Source: CAYNLG01 sp964397995
GTDB lineage: Bacteria > Planctomycetota > Phycisphaerae > FEN-1346
DNA length: 64,000 nucleotides
Reading direction: 5' to 3'
Assembly: GCA_964397995.1 (NCBI GenBank)
Contig: CAYNLG010000006.1
Coordinates: 15,621-79,620 of the forward strand
This document shows, piece after piece, positions 7,905 through 18,811 of the stretch. Within the stretch, counting starts at the first letter, position 1. Each line of letters begins with the position of its first letter. Below the pieces are notes generated by a model. It saw only the letters and a program-made list of their open reading frames with translations, made no database searches and was not told where the DNA came from. A program made the position numbers and the translations under genes.

Positions 7905-10301
7905 ATGGCCGACGCTGAGACCGAAAACACGCCCACGCCGACGGAGCCCATGCCGGCGCCCGACGCCGAGGCCCCCGCGCCCGGGACCAACGTGCCCTCA
8001 CCCCGGGCGGACGCCCCGGCCGACCCCAGCCTGGCCAAGCGCATCCTGGCGGGCCGGCGGCTGCCGGTTTCCCTCGGCCAGGCCGCGCTGCTCGTCCTGA
8101 ATGTCGTCCTCATCGCGCTGGTGCTGGTGCTGGTGCTGCGTCCGTCGCCGCGGGCGGCCAAGGGGACGGAGCCCCCGCCGGCCCCGGCCCCGCCGCCCGT
8201 CTCCAAGGAGTCGGCCGCCCGCGACACCGCCGCCCTCGAGGCCGATGCCGCGACCACCCCGGCGGCCGCCGACGACGACTCCCTCTCGTGGCAGACGGCC
8301 GAGGCCGCCTTCCGCGACGGGCAGCACGAGGCGGCCCTGGCCGCCTACGACCGCCTGGCCGAGGCCTGCAAGGGCCACCCCCAGGAGGAGCTCCTGCTCG
8401 ACTTCTTCACGCTGCGGTCGGGCCAGTGCCAGCGGGCGCTGGAGCGGACGAAGGCTGCCCACCGGTCCTTGACGGCCGCCGCCGAGAGCCCCTCGCCGCT
8501 GGTGCGCGGCCTGGCGCACCTGGAGTCGGCCCGGCTCCACCTGGCCGAGGGCCAGTGCCTGATGGCCCGCCTCCACGGATATCGGGCCCTCGGGGCGCTG
8601 GCGGCGGTGGAGGACACGCGGCCGGCGTGGACGCTGTGCGACTTCCTCATCGCCGAAGCCCTCAGCCGCAAGGCCCTCGCCTTCTACAACCGCGACGGCT
8701 ATCTCCCCGCCGGGCCGGCCGTCGAGGTCGACCCGTTCGCCCGGTGCGAGACCGACGACGGCCTGGTGGCCCGCCTGGAGGCCGGGGCCGACCGCTTCCG
8801 CGAGGCCGCCCTCGGCCCGAAGGTGGCCGTGACCGAGGACGGGGCGATGCGCCGACGGTGGACCGTGACCTCCGCCGGGGCGCCCCTGGAAGAAGTGCTC
8901 TCGCGCATGACCGGCGTGGCGGCCCTGAACATCGCGTGGCCCGACAAGCTCCCGGCGGCGCGGCGTCGGGGCGTGGTAGTCTGCCAGGTCGAGCAGACGG
9001 CCCCGCGCGTGGCGGAGGTGGCGTGCGGCGCCGCCGGCCTGGTCGCCCGCATGACCGGGGCCGACATCCTGATCCGCGACCCCCTGTTGGCCACCTCGAC
9101 CGACGAGCAGCGCGACCTGGTGGAACGCGAGACCGTCTCGGCCTGGCGCCGCTTCTTCCTCCGGGCCGACGACCCGGACCGCCTCGCCTTCGGCCACTTC
9201 GCCCTCGGCATGGTCTCGGAGCAGCGGGACGACCGCGGCGGGGCCATCGCCGAGTACCAGCTCCTGGCGCAGCGGTTCCCGAAGTCGCCCCTGGCGCCGC
9301 ACGCGCGCCTCCGCGGGGCCGTCGCCCGCATCGACCTTAAGGACTACGCCGGCGCCCGCGACCAGCTCCTCGACCTTCTGAACCGCCATCCCGGGTTCCC
9401 CGAGATCGACCGCGTCTACCTCAGCCTGGGCGAGGCCACGATGCGGGCCGGCCTCAACGCCGAGGCCCTCAAGACCTTCAAGAAGCTCTTTTACCTCGAA
9501 CTCAGCCAAGACAGCCGCGTCCGTGCCTGCCACGGCGCCGGCCTGTGCGCCTTTGCGGCCGGCGACCACGAGCAGGCCGCCGACTGGCTCACCCGGTACC
9601 TGAACCTGGCCGCCGGCGCGCCGGCCCGCGAGCGGGCCGAGGCCGCCTTCACCCTGGCGCGCAGCCACGCGGCGCGCGGCAAGATCGACCTGGCGTCGGC
9701 GGCGCTCAAGCAGACGCTGGACTACGAGCCCTCGGACCGGGTCCGCACGGACGCCCTGCTGGAGCTCGCCCGGCTTCTGCACGAGGGCGGCCGCTTCGGC
9801 GAGGCCTATGCCGTCCTCCAACAACTCGACCACAAGACCACCCCGCCGGAGAAGCTCGACGAGCGGGTCCTCGTGGAGGCCCGGGTCCTGGAGTCCGTCC
9901 ACCTGGAGGCGAAGGCGCTCCGGCTGCTGGAACAGGCGATGGTCTCGGCCACCTCGGCCGAGACGGCCGCCCGCATGGCCATCGAGCTGGCCCGCTGCGC
10001 GGCCGCCACCGGCGACCCCGATCGGGCCCGCGACATCCTGACCCGCGTTCTGACGGAGGTCGACCCGGGGCCGCTCGCGCACGAGGCGTCGTGCCTGCTG
10101 GCGGAGGTGGCGCTCGCCGACGGGCACCCGGACCAGGCCGTGAGCGTCTGCCTGAGAACGCTCCAGCGGCCCGCCTCGGACACCATCAAGGCCCGGATGC
10201 AACAGATTCTGGGCAAGGCGTACCTGGCCCGGCGCGAGTACGGGCAAGCGGCCCTGACGCTCTCGGGGCTGACGGACGAAAAGGAGGCTCCGACACCATG
10301 A
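7905..10301 (+). CDS. Membrane-anchored tetratricopeptide-repeat protein
   Basis: This 798-aa protein has a Pro/Ala-rich cytoplasmic N-terminus, one transmembrane helix at about residues 58-78 and a large extracytoplasmic part. Repeated helix pairs such as WQTAEAAFRDGQHEAALAAY and the stretches around residues 440-780 fit TPR units. A non-TPR insert near residues 310-400 (RRRWTVTSAGAPLEEVLSRM) looks like a small secretin/STN-type fold. The function is unknown. It is the first gene after a sigma-54 promoter and overlaps the next gene by 4 nt, so a role in flagellar assembly across the envelope is likely. The start at ATG 7905 is preferred because a TTG at 7815 would lie inside the promoter. 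Confidence 0.75.
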   Translation: MADAETENTPTPTEPMPAPDAEAPAPGTNVPSPRADAPADPSLAKRILAGRRLPVSLGQAALLVLNVVLIALVLVLVLRPSPRAAKGTEPPPAPAPPPVSKESAARDTAALEADAATTPAAADDDSLSWQTAEAAFRDGQHEAALAAYDRLAEACKGHPQEELLLDFFTLRSGQCQRALERTKAAHRSLTAAAESPSPLVRGLAHLESARLHLAEGQCLMARLHGYRALGALAAVEDTRPAWTLCDFLIAEALSRKALAFYNRDGYLPAGPAVEVDPFARCETDDGLVARLEAGADRFREAALGPKVAVTEDGAMRRRWTVTSAGAPLEEVLSRMTGVAALNIAWPDKLPAARRRGVVVCQVEQTAPRVAEVACGAAGLVARMTGADILIRDPLLATSTDEQRDLVERETVSAWRRFFLRADDPDRLAFGHFALGMVSEQRDDRGGAIAEYQLLAQRFPKSPLAPHARLRGAVARIDLKDYAGARDQLLDLLNRHPGFPEIDRVYLSLGEATMRAGLNAEALKTFKKLFYLELSQDSRVRACHGAGLCAFAAGDHEQAADWLTRYLNLAAGAPARERAEAAFTLARSHAARGKIDLASAALKQTLDYEPSDRVRTDALLELARLLHEGGRFGEAYAVLQQLDHKTTPPEKLDERVLVEARVLESVHLEAKALRLLEQAMVSATSAETAARMAIELARCAAATGDPDRARDILTRVLTEVDPGPLAHEASCLLAEVALADGHPDQAVSVCLRTLQRPASDTIKARMQQILGKAYLARREYGQAALTLSGLTDEKEAPTP

Positions 10302-11250
10302 CCCGGACCGCCCTCACGGCATGGACCGTGGCGTGGCTCGCCTTGGCGGGCGTCGCCGGGGCCGCAAGCGCGACGGACCCGGAGATGGAGTTCATCGCGT
10401 TCCCGACGGCGGACGACCCGTGGGTACCGCCCGCCCCCGAAGCGCCGGCCGCCGAGGCGGCCACCGTGGCCGACCCCCCGGACGTGGCGCCGGCCGCGGC
10501 CCCCGCGGAGACGACGGCCTCGGCCGACGAGGTGACCCGCGCCGTCGAGACGAACCGGCGGGAGCTGCTGCGGTCGTCGCTGGACGCGCCGGAGGCGGAC
10601 CCGTCGGCGGGGAGCCTGGAGGACCTGATGCGCCAGATCCGGGCGATCCGGCTGGGCGGGAAGCCGAAGCCGCCGCCGCTCGCGCCAACCGAGGACGAAG
10701 TCCCCGAGGCCGCGCCCCCCACAGCGCCACCGGCCGAGGCCCCCGGTGCCGAGGACGACGCCCCCGAGGCGCCGGCCGCGCCGCCGAGTCTGACGGCCGA
10801 CCAGTTGGCGGCCCTGCGGGCCCTGCCGCTGGAGGCGATCGACCGGCCCGTGACGGTGGCCGACGCCCTGTTCATGGGCGGCTTCCGCGATGAGGCCCAC
10901 ACGCTGTACGAGCGGTTGCTCGCGCGGGAGCGCGAGACGGCGGCGGAGGCGGCCCGGGCCGCGCCCCCCGCGGGCCTCGCGGACGAGGCCGCCGAGCGGG
11001 CCGCCCGCAAGGCCGCCGCGGCCCGCCGCGCGTGGCTCCTCTTCCAGATGGGCAACTGCCGGCGCGCGTCGGCCCCGGAGGACGCCATCGCCCTCTACGG
11101 CCGCGTGGTCGCCGAGTACCCGGAGTCGGCGTGGGCACCGGTGGCCCAAGCGACCAGGACGCTGCTGGAGTGGCGCCGCACCTCGCCGCGCGCGAAGGCC
11201 GCCCCCGCGGCCCTTGCCGCCGGCCCCGCGACTTCAGACGTGGAGACGCC

Positions 11251-11254
<4 letters not shown>
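10298..11254 (+). CDS. Exported protein with TPR-like C-terminal region, flagellar operon
   Basis: This 318-aa protein has a signal peptide (about residues 1-26, ending GAASA) and a Pro/Ala/Glu-rich middle part. The C-terminal region (about 180-300) contains VADALFMGGFRDEAHTLYER and AIALYGRVVAEYPES, which read as TPR or Sel1-like helix pairs. No enzymatic motif is visible. Its ATG overlaps the preceding TPR gene's stop (ATGA) and its own stop overlaps the GTG of the second activator gene, so all three are translationally coupled. It probably acts in the periplasm together with the preceding TPR membrane protein. Confidence 0.7.
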
Positions 11255-12671
<1,417 letters not shown>

Positions 12672-12693
<22 letters not shown>

Positions 12694-13031
12694 CGCAGGC
12701 CCTGGAAACGGGGCTCTTCGGGGCCGCCGCCCGCCAGGCCGTCATCGCCAGCAACATCGCCAACATGGCGACCCGCGGCTATCGGCGCGCGGAACTGCCC
12801 TTCGAGCAGCTCCTCGCGGAGTCGCTCGAGAAGGGCAAGCCCCTCCGCACGGACACCCTGCTGGAACACGTGGTGCGGCCGGCGACCGATCCTCTGAACG
12901 AGCACGGCAACGACGTCGAGCTCGACCGCGAAGTCGGCGCCCTGGTAAAGAACTCGATGCTGTACAAGACCTACATGCGGCTCCTGGCGCGGCGGTACCG
13001 CGGCCTGGAGCTGGCCATGCAGACGGGCTGA
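12672..13031 (+). CDS. flgB: Flagellar basal-body rod protein FlgB
   Basis: This 119-aa protein has the rod-family N-terminal signature RQAVIASNIANMATRGYRRAE at about residues 21-41 and a C-terminal helix MLYKTYMRLLARRYRGLELAM. The size and the pattern VELDREVGALVKNSM fit FlgB, a proximal rod subunit exported by the flagellar apparatus. The ATG lies inside the 3' end of the activator gene, with GGGAGA at a good distance upstream. The order flgB-flgC-fliE-fliF is the common one at the head of fli operons. Confidence 0.96.
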
Positions 13032-13051
13032 GCAAGGAGGCTCAAGAGGCC

Positions 13052-13456
13052 ATGAGCGTCGACGGCGTCACCCCGATGGTCGATATCGCGGCCTCGGGCC
13101 TGCGGGCCCAGAGCCTGCGGCTGAACCTGATCGCGGCCAACATCGCCAACGCCGACACCACGCGCACCCCTACCGGCAAGCCCTACCGGCGCCAGGACCT
13201 GGTCCTGCAGACGACGCCGGACGCGGTGGGTGGCGTGACGGTGGTCCAGGTCGAGAAGGACCGCAGCGACTTCCGCCGCGTCCTCATGCCCGGCCACCCC
13301 GACGCCGGCACCGACGGCTTCGTCCAGATGCCGAACGTGGACCTGCCGGTCGAGATGATGAACCTGGTGCTGGCCACGCGGGCCTACCAGGCCAACGCCG
13401 CCGTCCTTAAGCGGTACCAGGACATGATGGAAACGACGGTCGAACTCCTGAGGTAG
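13052..13456 (+). CDS. flgC: Flagellar basal-body rod protein FlgC
   Basis: This 134-aa protein starts MSVDGVTPMVDIAASGLRAQ and carries the rod signature LNLIAANIANADTTRTPTG at about residues 26-44. The conserved C-terminal block MPNVDLPVEMMNLVLATRAYQANA follows, then a final helix. Length and motifs match FlgC, a proximal rod protein. A strong AAGGAGG lies about 13 nt upstream. It follows flgB by 20 nt and precedes fliE. Confidence 0.97.
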   Translation: MSVDGVTPMVDIAASGLRAQSLRLNLIAANIANADTTRTPTGKPYRRQDLVLQTTPDAVGGVTVVQVEKDRSDFRRVLMPGHPDAGTDGFVQMPNVDLPVEMMNLVLATRAYQANAAVLKRYQDMMETTVELLR

Positions 13457-13473
13457 TGGAAAGGAGCCGCTGA

Positions 13474-13788
13474 ATGAACGTGCACGGACTCTCGGGCATC
13501 GCGACGCGGCCGCTGGTCGGCCCCCTGGCCGAGAAGCCGGCCGGCCCGGCCGGCGCCGGCGCTCCGACCGCCGAGTTCGGCAAGGCCCTGGAGAAGGCCG
13601 TCGACGCCATCGACGGCGACCAGCAGGCCTCCGCCGCCGCCCTCCGCGACCTCCTCACGGGCAAGAACCAGGACGTCCTGCCCGTCGTCACCGCCGCCGC
13701 CAAGGCCAGCGCCAGCTTCAAGCTCCTCCTCGGCGTCCGCAACAAGATGATCGAAGCCTACAAGCAAACCATCAACATGCCCGTCTGA
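13474..13788 (+). CDS. fliE: Flagellar hook-basal body complex protein FliE
   Basis: This 104-aa protein ends in the family signature KASASFKLLLGVRNKMIEAYKQ (about residues 76-97), with the conserved Arg-Asn-Lys and Tyr. The N-terminal half is Gly/Pro/Ala rich. FliE connects the MS ring (FliF) to the rod and is among the first type III substrates. An AAAGGAG precedes the ATG. It is placed between flgC and fliF, as in most flagellar operons. Confidence 0.95.
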   Translation: MNVHGLSGIATRPLVGPLAEKPAGPAGAGAPTAEFGKALEKAVDAIDGDQQASAAALRDLLTGKNQDVLPVVTAAAKASASFKLLLGVRNKMIEAYKQTINMPV

Positions 13789-13823
13789 CCGGTTCGTCCG
13801 GGGCGGGCCCGGCGAGGTGAGCC

Positions 13824-15377
13824 GTGGCCAGAGTCGTCGACAACCTGCGGGACACGTGGCAGCGGGTCGGGCCGGTCCAGCGCCTGCTCCTGGTGGCGGT
13901 GCTCATCGGGTGCCTGGCGGCCGCGGCGTACCTCGTCACGTGGGTCCAGAAACCCGAACTCGCCCTCCTCTACGCCGACCTCGCCCCCGAGGACGCCGCC
14001 AAGGTCGTCGACAAGCTCCGCGACCAGAGCGTCCCGTACGAGCTCCGCGCGGGCGGCACCAGCGTCTACGTCCCCATCGACCAGCGGTACGCCCTGCGGC
14101 TGGACCTGGCGAGCGAGGGCGTGGCCGTCGGCGGCCGCGTGGGCTACTCCATCCTCGACGAGGAGAAGCTCGGGACCAGCCCGTTCACCCAGCGGATCAA
14201 CCTGAAGCGGGCCCTGGAGGGCGAGCTGGCCCGCAACCTGGCCGTCATCGAGGGCGTCCAGGCCGCCCACGTCATCCTCGTCCAGCCCAAGCAGCGCCTC
14301 TTCCGCGAGGCCGACGACGGCGCCTCGGCCAGCGTCGTCCTGAAGCTCCGCCCCGGGTGGCGCCTGCCCCCGCGGACCGTCGCCAGCATCGTCCACCTCG
14401 TCGCCGGCAGCGTCGAGGGCCTCCGGCCCGACGGCGTCGTCATCGTCGACGACGGCGGCACCCTCCTGAACGGCGCGAGCGAGACCGGCGTCGCCCAGGG
14501 CGTCGGCACCCTCCTCGATTACAAGACCCAGGTCGAGGAGTACTTTGTCCGCAAGTGCGAGGACATGCTCCAGGCCGTCCTCGGCCCCGGCCGCGCCTCC
14601 GTCCGCGTCAACGCCACCGTCGAGACCGCCAGCGTCAACCAGACCGTCGAGACCTACGACCCGGACAAGCGGGTCGTCAAGACCGAGGAACTCACGAGCA
14701 AGGACGTCTCGCCCGCCGGCGCCGCCGACGGGACGGGCGGCGGCAAGACGAAGGAAGAGACCATCCTCAACGACTACCTCGTCAGCCGCACCGTCGAGCA
14801 GACCGTCCACCTGCCGGGCAAGATCGAAAAGCTGTCGGTGGCGGCCTTCGTGGACCTGAGCGAGGCGGCGGCCCCCGAGGCGGCGGCCCCCGACACCGCC
14901 TCCGCCGCCCCCTCACCGGGCGCCCTCACCAAGGAAGACGTCGAGGAGGTCATCCGCGGCGCGGCCGGCCTGACCGAGACCGACGAGTTGAAGGTCGTCG
15001 TCTGCAAGTTCAACCGCCCCCTGCCCGAGATCCCCGACGAGGCCGACGAGGCCGGCCTCCTGGCCGACCGCGGCTTCTACCTGGACCTTGCGCGGCACGG
15101 GTCGCTGGGCGTGCTGGCGGTCGTCGCCCTGGTGGTACTGAAGGTCTTCGGCGGCTCGAAACGCAAGGCCCGGGCCGTTGCCGAAGGCGAGACCCCCGCC
15201 CCCCTCGACGCCGGCCACATGCGGGGCACGCTGAACCTGCTGGCCGGGGGCGCCGGGCTGCCGGCCGGCCAGGCCGACCAGCTCAAGAGCCATATCGCCG
15301 CCGCCCTCCAGCAGAACCCCGAGGAGGTCAAGCGGCTGTTCCGCACCTGGGTCGAAGGCCGGGAAGGGGAGGCGTAA
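13824..15377 (+). CDS. fliF: Flagellar MS-ring protein FliF
   Basis: This 517-aa protein has a first transmembrane helix at about residues 20-40 (LLLVAVLIGCLAAAAYLVTW) and a YscJ-like ring-building domain with KPELALLYADLAPEDAAKVV and RINLKRALEGELARNLAVIEGVQAAHV. A second helix lies near residues 420-440 (LGVLAVVALVVLKVF). The short cytoplasmic tail ending KSHIAAALQQNPEEVKRLFRTWVE binds FliG. FliF forms the inner-membrane MS ring. The GTG start at 13824 places the first helix at the expected distance. It abuts fliG directly. Confidence 0.97.
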   Translation: MARVVDNLRDTWQRVGPVQRLLLVAVLIGCLAAAAYLVTWVQKPELALLYADLAPEDAAKVVDKLRDQSVPYELRAGGTSVYVPIDQRYALRLDLASEGVAVGGRVGYSILDEEKLGTSPFTQRINLKRALEGELARNLAVIEGVQAAHVILVQPKQRLFREADDGASASVVLKLRPGWRLPPRTVASIVHLVAGSVEGLRPDGVVIVDDGGTLLNGASETGVAQGVGTLLDYKTQVEEYFVRKCEDMLQAVLGPGRASVRVNATVETASVNQTVETYDPDKRVVKTEELTSKDVSPAGAADGTGGGKTKEETILNDYLVSRTVEQTVHLPGKIEKLSVAAFVDLSEAAAPEAAAPDTASAAPSPGALTKEDVEEVIRGAAGLTETDELKVVVCKFNRPLPEIPDEADEAGLLADRGFYLDLARHGSLGVLAVVALVVLKVFGGSKRKARAVAEGETPAPLDAGHMRGTLNLLAGGAGLPAGQADQLKSHIAAALQQNPEEVKRLFRTWVEGREGEA

Positions 15378-16391
15378 GTGGCTGAGACCGACCTCCGCAA
15401 GGCGGCGTTGCTCCTGGTGGCCCTCGGGCCGGCCCACGCGGCCGAGCTGCTGAAGGACGCCCCGGCCGACGCCGTGACGCGCCTGACGGCCGAGCTCATG
15501 ACCCTGGACACCGGCCGGGACCCCGAGGCCTTGGCGGCCCCCCTCCGCGAGTTCGTCGCGCTGCTCCAGGGCGGGGGTCCCCCGACGAGCGCCGCTGACT
15601 TCGCCCGGCGCGTCCTCGTTGGCGCCCTCGGGCGGGACCGGGCGGCCGCCATCCTGGACGAGGTCACCGCCCTGCTCCAGGCTCGGGACCCGTTCCAGGC
15701 GATCCGCCGGGCGCCGGCGGCGTCGCTGGCGGCCGTGATCGGCGGCGAGCACCCGCAGGTGGCGACGGTCATTCTCGGCGAGCTGTCGCCGGAGAAGAGC
15801 GCCGCCCTACTCCAGGCCCTCGGCGAGGAGGTGCGCGGCGAAGCGGTCCAGCGCATGGCCGCCGGCGCCAGCGTCTCGCCCGAGGCCCGCCAGCGCATTG
15901 CCGCCCTCGTCCGCGAGCGGCTGGCGTCGCGGCCGGCGGCCGGGTCCGCGGGGGCGGCCGAGGCGCCCGGCCAGGCCGAGGCCCGCCTCCGCCGCGTCGC
16001 CCTCCTCCTCAGGAACCTGCGGACCGACCTGCGCGGGCCGCTCCTGGAGGCCATCGAGGCCCAGGACGCCGACACCGCCGCCGCCGTCCGCAACCTCATG
16101 GTCACCTGGGAGGACGTGGCGAGCGTGGCCGACCGGAGCCTGCAGGACATCCTGCGCGACGTCGACGGCGGGGTCCTCGCGATGGCCCTGATGGGCGCCG
16201 ACGAGACCGTCGACGCCAAGGTCCGCGCGAACATCTCGGAGCGGGCCCGGGCCCTCGTCGACGAGGAACAGTCCCTGATGCAGAAGCCCAAGGCCGAGGA
16301 GGTCGAGGCCGCCCGCGAGGACATCCTCGGCCGCCTCCGCGAGAAGAACGCCTCCGGTGACCTCGACTTCGACGAGGAGGCCCCGGCATGA
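15378..16391 (+). CDS. fliG: Flagellar motor switch protein FliG
   Basis: This 337-aa protein shows the three FliG armadillo-like parts. The middle domain has the EHPQ motif (GGEHPQVATVILGELSPEKSA, about residues 114-134). The C-terminal torque domain has the charged helix region around MGADETVDAKVRANISERARALVDEEQ (about 270-297). FliG links the MS ring to FliM and contacts MotA. The GTG start follows the fliF TAA directly, and the 3' end overlaps fliH by 4 nt. Length is standard (about 330-340 aa). Confidence 0.97.
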   Translation: MAETDLRKAALLLVALGPAHAAELLKDAPADAVTRLTAELMTLDTGRDPEALAAPLREFVALLQGGGPPTSAADFARRVLVGALGRDRAAAILDEVTALLQARDPFQAIRRAPAASLAAVIGGEHPQVATVILGELSPEKSAALLQALGEEVRGEAVQRMAAGASVSPEARQRIAALVRERLASRPAAGSAGAAEAPGQAEARLRRVALLLRNLRTDLRGPLLEAIEAQDADTAAAVRNLMVTWEDVASVADRSLQDILRDVDGGVLAMALMGADETVDAKVRANISERARALVDEEQSLMQKPKAEEVEAAREDILGRLREKNASGDLDFDEEAPA

Positions 16392-16954
16392 CGCGCCCGC
16401 TCCGCGTGAACCTGCCCGGGCCCGTGGCGAGCGTGCGGGCCGTGCCCGCCAGCGCCGGACCGGGCGCCGACGGCGACCTGGAGCGCGACGCCGCCGTCCT
16501 GAAGATGCAGAAGGACCTGGAGGCCGAGAAGGCCGCCCTGGCCCGGGCGACCCTCGCCCTCCAGCGCGCCGCCGCCGAGGTCCGGGCCTTCCGCGACGAG
16601 GTCGCCCGGGAGACCGAATCGAACCTGGTGGACCTGGCGCTGGCGGTCGCCCGCAAGGTGCTGGCCCAGGAGGTGCAGGCCGGCCGGTACGACGTCGGGC
16701 CGATCGTGCAGGCGGCCCTGGAGGCGGCGCCGACGCGGCGCGAGGCCGTCGTCCACCTGAACCCGGCGGACCTGGAGCGGCTGGAGGCGGCATGGACCGA
16801 CGCCTCGGCGGCCCCGGGCGTGCATCTGGCGGCCGATCCGACGCTGGCCGCCGGCGAGTGCGTCGTCGAGACCGCCGAGGGGACGGTCGAGGCCCGCGTC
16901 GAAGACGCCCTGGAACAGATCGAAGCGGCCCTGGAGGCCGACGAGGACGCCTGA
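16388..16954 (+). CDS. fliH: Flagellar assembly protein FliH
   Basis: This 188-aa protein has a long Ala/Glu/Arg coiled-coil (about residues 35-85). A C-terminal V-ATPase subunit E-like domain follows, with VDLALAVARKVLAQEVQAG and the pattern VVHLNPADLERLEAAW, then GECVVETAEGTVEARVEDALEQI. FliH is the peripheral stalk and negative regulator of the FliI ATPase. It overlaps both fliG (ATGA) and fliI (TGATG), so it is translationally coupled to both. Confidence 0.93.
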   Translation: MTRPLRVNLPGPVASVRAVPASAGPGADGDLERDAAVLKMQKDLEAEKAALARATLALQRAAAEVRAFRDEVARETESNLVDLALAVARKVLAQEVQAGRYDVGPIVQAALEAAPTRREAVVHLNPADLERLEAAWTDASAAPGVHLAADPTLAAGECVVETAEGTVEARVEDALEQIEAALEADEDA

Positions 16955-18338
16955 TGCCCGTGCTCGACTGGGACCGCCTGCGCCGCCGCGTCGACGCCGC
17001 CGAGGTGCGCCCCTGCCGCGGCCGCGTGGTGCGCCTGACGGGCCTGACGGTCGAGGCCCAGGGGCCGCCGGTCGGGATCGGGCGGCTATGCGAGATCCGC
17101 ATGACGGCCGGAGGGCGGGTCCTGGCGGAGGTCGTGGGCTTCCACCACGAGCACCGCATCCTGATCCCCCTGGAGCGGGTGGACGGCATCGCCCCGGGCG
17201 ACCCCGTGGTGCCGCGCGCCGCCCCCCGGCGCATCCGCCTGGCGCCGGAGATCCTCGGGCGCGTCCTGGACGGTCTCGGCCGCCCCCTCGACGGGCGCGG
17301 GCCCCTGGAAGGCTCGGAGACGCGGTCGCTGGACGCCGACAGCCCGACACCGCTCGCGCGGCGGCCCATCACCGAACCGCTGGAGTTCGGCCTGCGGGTC
17401 TTCGACGGGGCGCTGACGTGCGGCAAAGGGCAGCGGCTGGGCATCTTCGCCGGGAGCGGCGTCGGCAAGAGCACGCTCCTCGGGGAGATCGCCCGCGTCT
17501 CGGGCGCCGACGTCAACGTGCTGGCCCTGGTGGGCGAGCGCGGCCNNNNNNNNNNATCGTCCGCCAGTTCCTCGACGAGTCTCTCGGGCGGGCGGGCCTG
17601 GCACGGAGCGTCGTCGTCGTCGCCACCAGCGACGCCGCCGCCATCCAACGCGTCAAGGCCGCCTCCCTGGCCGTCACCATTGCCGAGTACTTCCGCGACC
17701 TCGGCCGCGACGTCCTCTTCATGATGGACTCCGTGACCCGCTACGCCCAGGCCCAGCGGGAGATCGGCCTGGCCGCCGGCGAACCCCCCACCACCAAGGG
17801 CTACTGCCCCAGCGTCTTCAGCCTCCTGCCCAAGCTGACGGAGCGGCTGGGGTCGGCCCAGCGAGGCAGCATCACAGGCATCCTGACGGTGCTCGTCGAG
17901 GGCGACGACATGAACGAGCCGGTGGCCGACTCGGTCCGGTCGCTCCTGGACGGCCACGTCGTCCTGGCGCGGCGGCTGGCCGAGATGGGCCACTACCCCG
18001 CCGTCGACGTCCTCCAGAGCGTCAGCCGCCTCATGAACGCCGTTGTCGCCCCGGAGCACGCTCTGGCGGCCCAGCGGCTCAAGGCCCTGGTCGCGACGTA
18101 CCAGGGGGCCGAGGACCTGATCAACATCGGCGCGTTCAAGCCGGGCAGCAACCGCCGGATCGACACCGCCGTCTCCCTCATCGAGCGGGTCAACGCGTTC
18201 CTCCAGCAGCCACTGGGGCAGCGGTCGCCCTTCGCCGAGACGGTGCGGCAACTGCGGGAGTTGACGGCGTCGTGGGACTTCCTGATGCCGGCGGACGCGG
18301 CGGCCGAGCCGGCGCCCGCCGCGGGAGGCGCCGCGTGA
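16954..18338 (+). CDS. fliI: Flagellum-specific ATPase FliI (interrupted by an assembly gap)
   Basis: The first 197 residues include the N-terminal barrel and Walker A AGSGVGKST (about 166-174), up to LALVGERG. A run of ten N follows. After it the protein resumes in another frame with IVRQFLDESLGRAGLARSVV, Walker B VLFMMDSVTRYAQAQREIG, and a normal C-terminus ending before fliJ. FliI proteins read GERGRE plus a short link at this place. The frame implies that about 5 nt are missing, not 10, giving roughly 459 aa, the usual FliI size. The gene is therefore almost certainly intact. It energises export with FliH and FliJ, and overlaps both neighbours. Confidence 0.95.
17546..17555. other. Assembly gap (10 N) inside fliI
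   Basis: Ten undetermined bases interrupt fliI. The two halves are in frames that cannot join with ten bases but can join with 5 (or 2, 8, 11). Family conservation (GERGRE then IVRQF) favours 5 missing bases. The N run is best read as a scaffolding placeholder. Confidence 0.95.
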
Positions 18339-18802
18339 AACGCTTCCAGTGGCGGCTGCAGCGGGTGCTCGACATCACGGCCCAGCGCGAGCGGGCCGCC
18401 CGGGCCGAGCTGCTGGCGCTCGCCAACGGCATCGCGTCGCTTCGGCAGGAGCTCTTCCGCCGGCGCGCGGTCCTGCGGGAGCTGCTCGCGGAGATCGAGG
18501 CGCGGCCGCTGCAGGAGCGGCTGGCCGACCAGGCCCTGTTCCTGGAGACCTCGGCCGTCGAGGAGGAGGCCATCGACCGCCTCCGCGAACGCCTGGCCGC
18601 CCTCCGCGCCGAACGCGAGGAGAAACAGACGACGTTCCTTCGGCTGCGGGCCACGCGCGAGACCCTCGAGCGGCTCCGCGAGGAGGCCCGCGAGACCCAT
18701 CGCCGCGAGGCCAGGCGGCGCGAGCAGGCCGCCTTCGACGAGGCCCACCACGTGGCCTTCGCCCGCCGCAACGCCGCGGAGCGGCCCGAGACGAGCGTGT
18801 AG
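18335..18802 (+). CDS. fliJ: Flagellar export chaperone FliJ
   Basis: This 155-aa protein is almost entirely alpha-helical and charged (Arg/Glu/Leu/Ala), as expected for the two-helix coiled-coil FliJ. It starts KRFQWRLQRVLDITAQRERA after the initiator, the typical FliJ opening (F-x-L-x-x-V-L). FliJ escorts substrates and couples FliI to FlhA. The GTG at 18335 overlaps the fliI stop (GTGA) and has GGGAGG upstream. Upstream in-frame starts would lie deep in fliI. Confidence 0.88.
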   Translation: MKRFQWRLQRVLDITAQRERAARAELLALANGIASLRQELFRRRAVLRELLAEIEARPLQERLADQALFLETSAVEEEAIDRLRERLAALRAEREEKQTTFLRLRATRETLERLREEARETHRREARRREQAAFDEAHHVAFARRNAAERPETSV

Positions 18803-18811
18803 GAGACGACC

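Noticed and set aside
17088..18338. Two separate fliI fragments or a pseudogene
   Set aside because: The break coincides with an N run, and family motifs on both sides join cleanly if 5 bases are missing.
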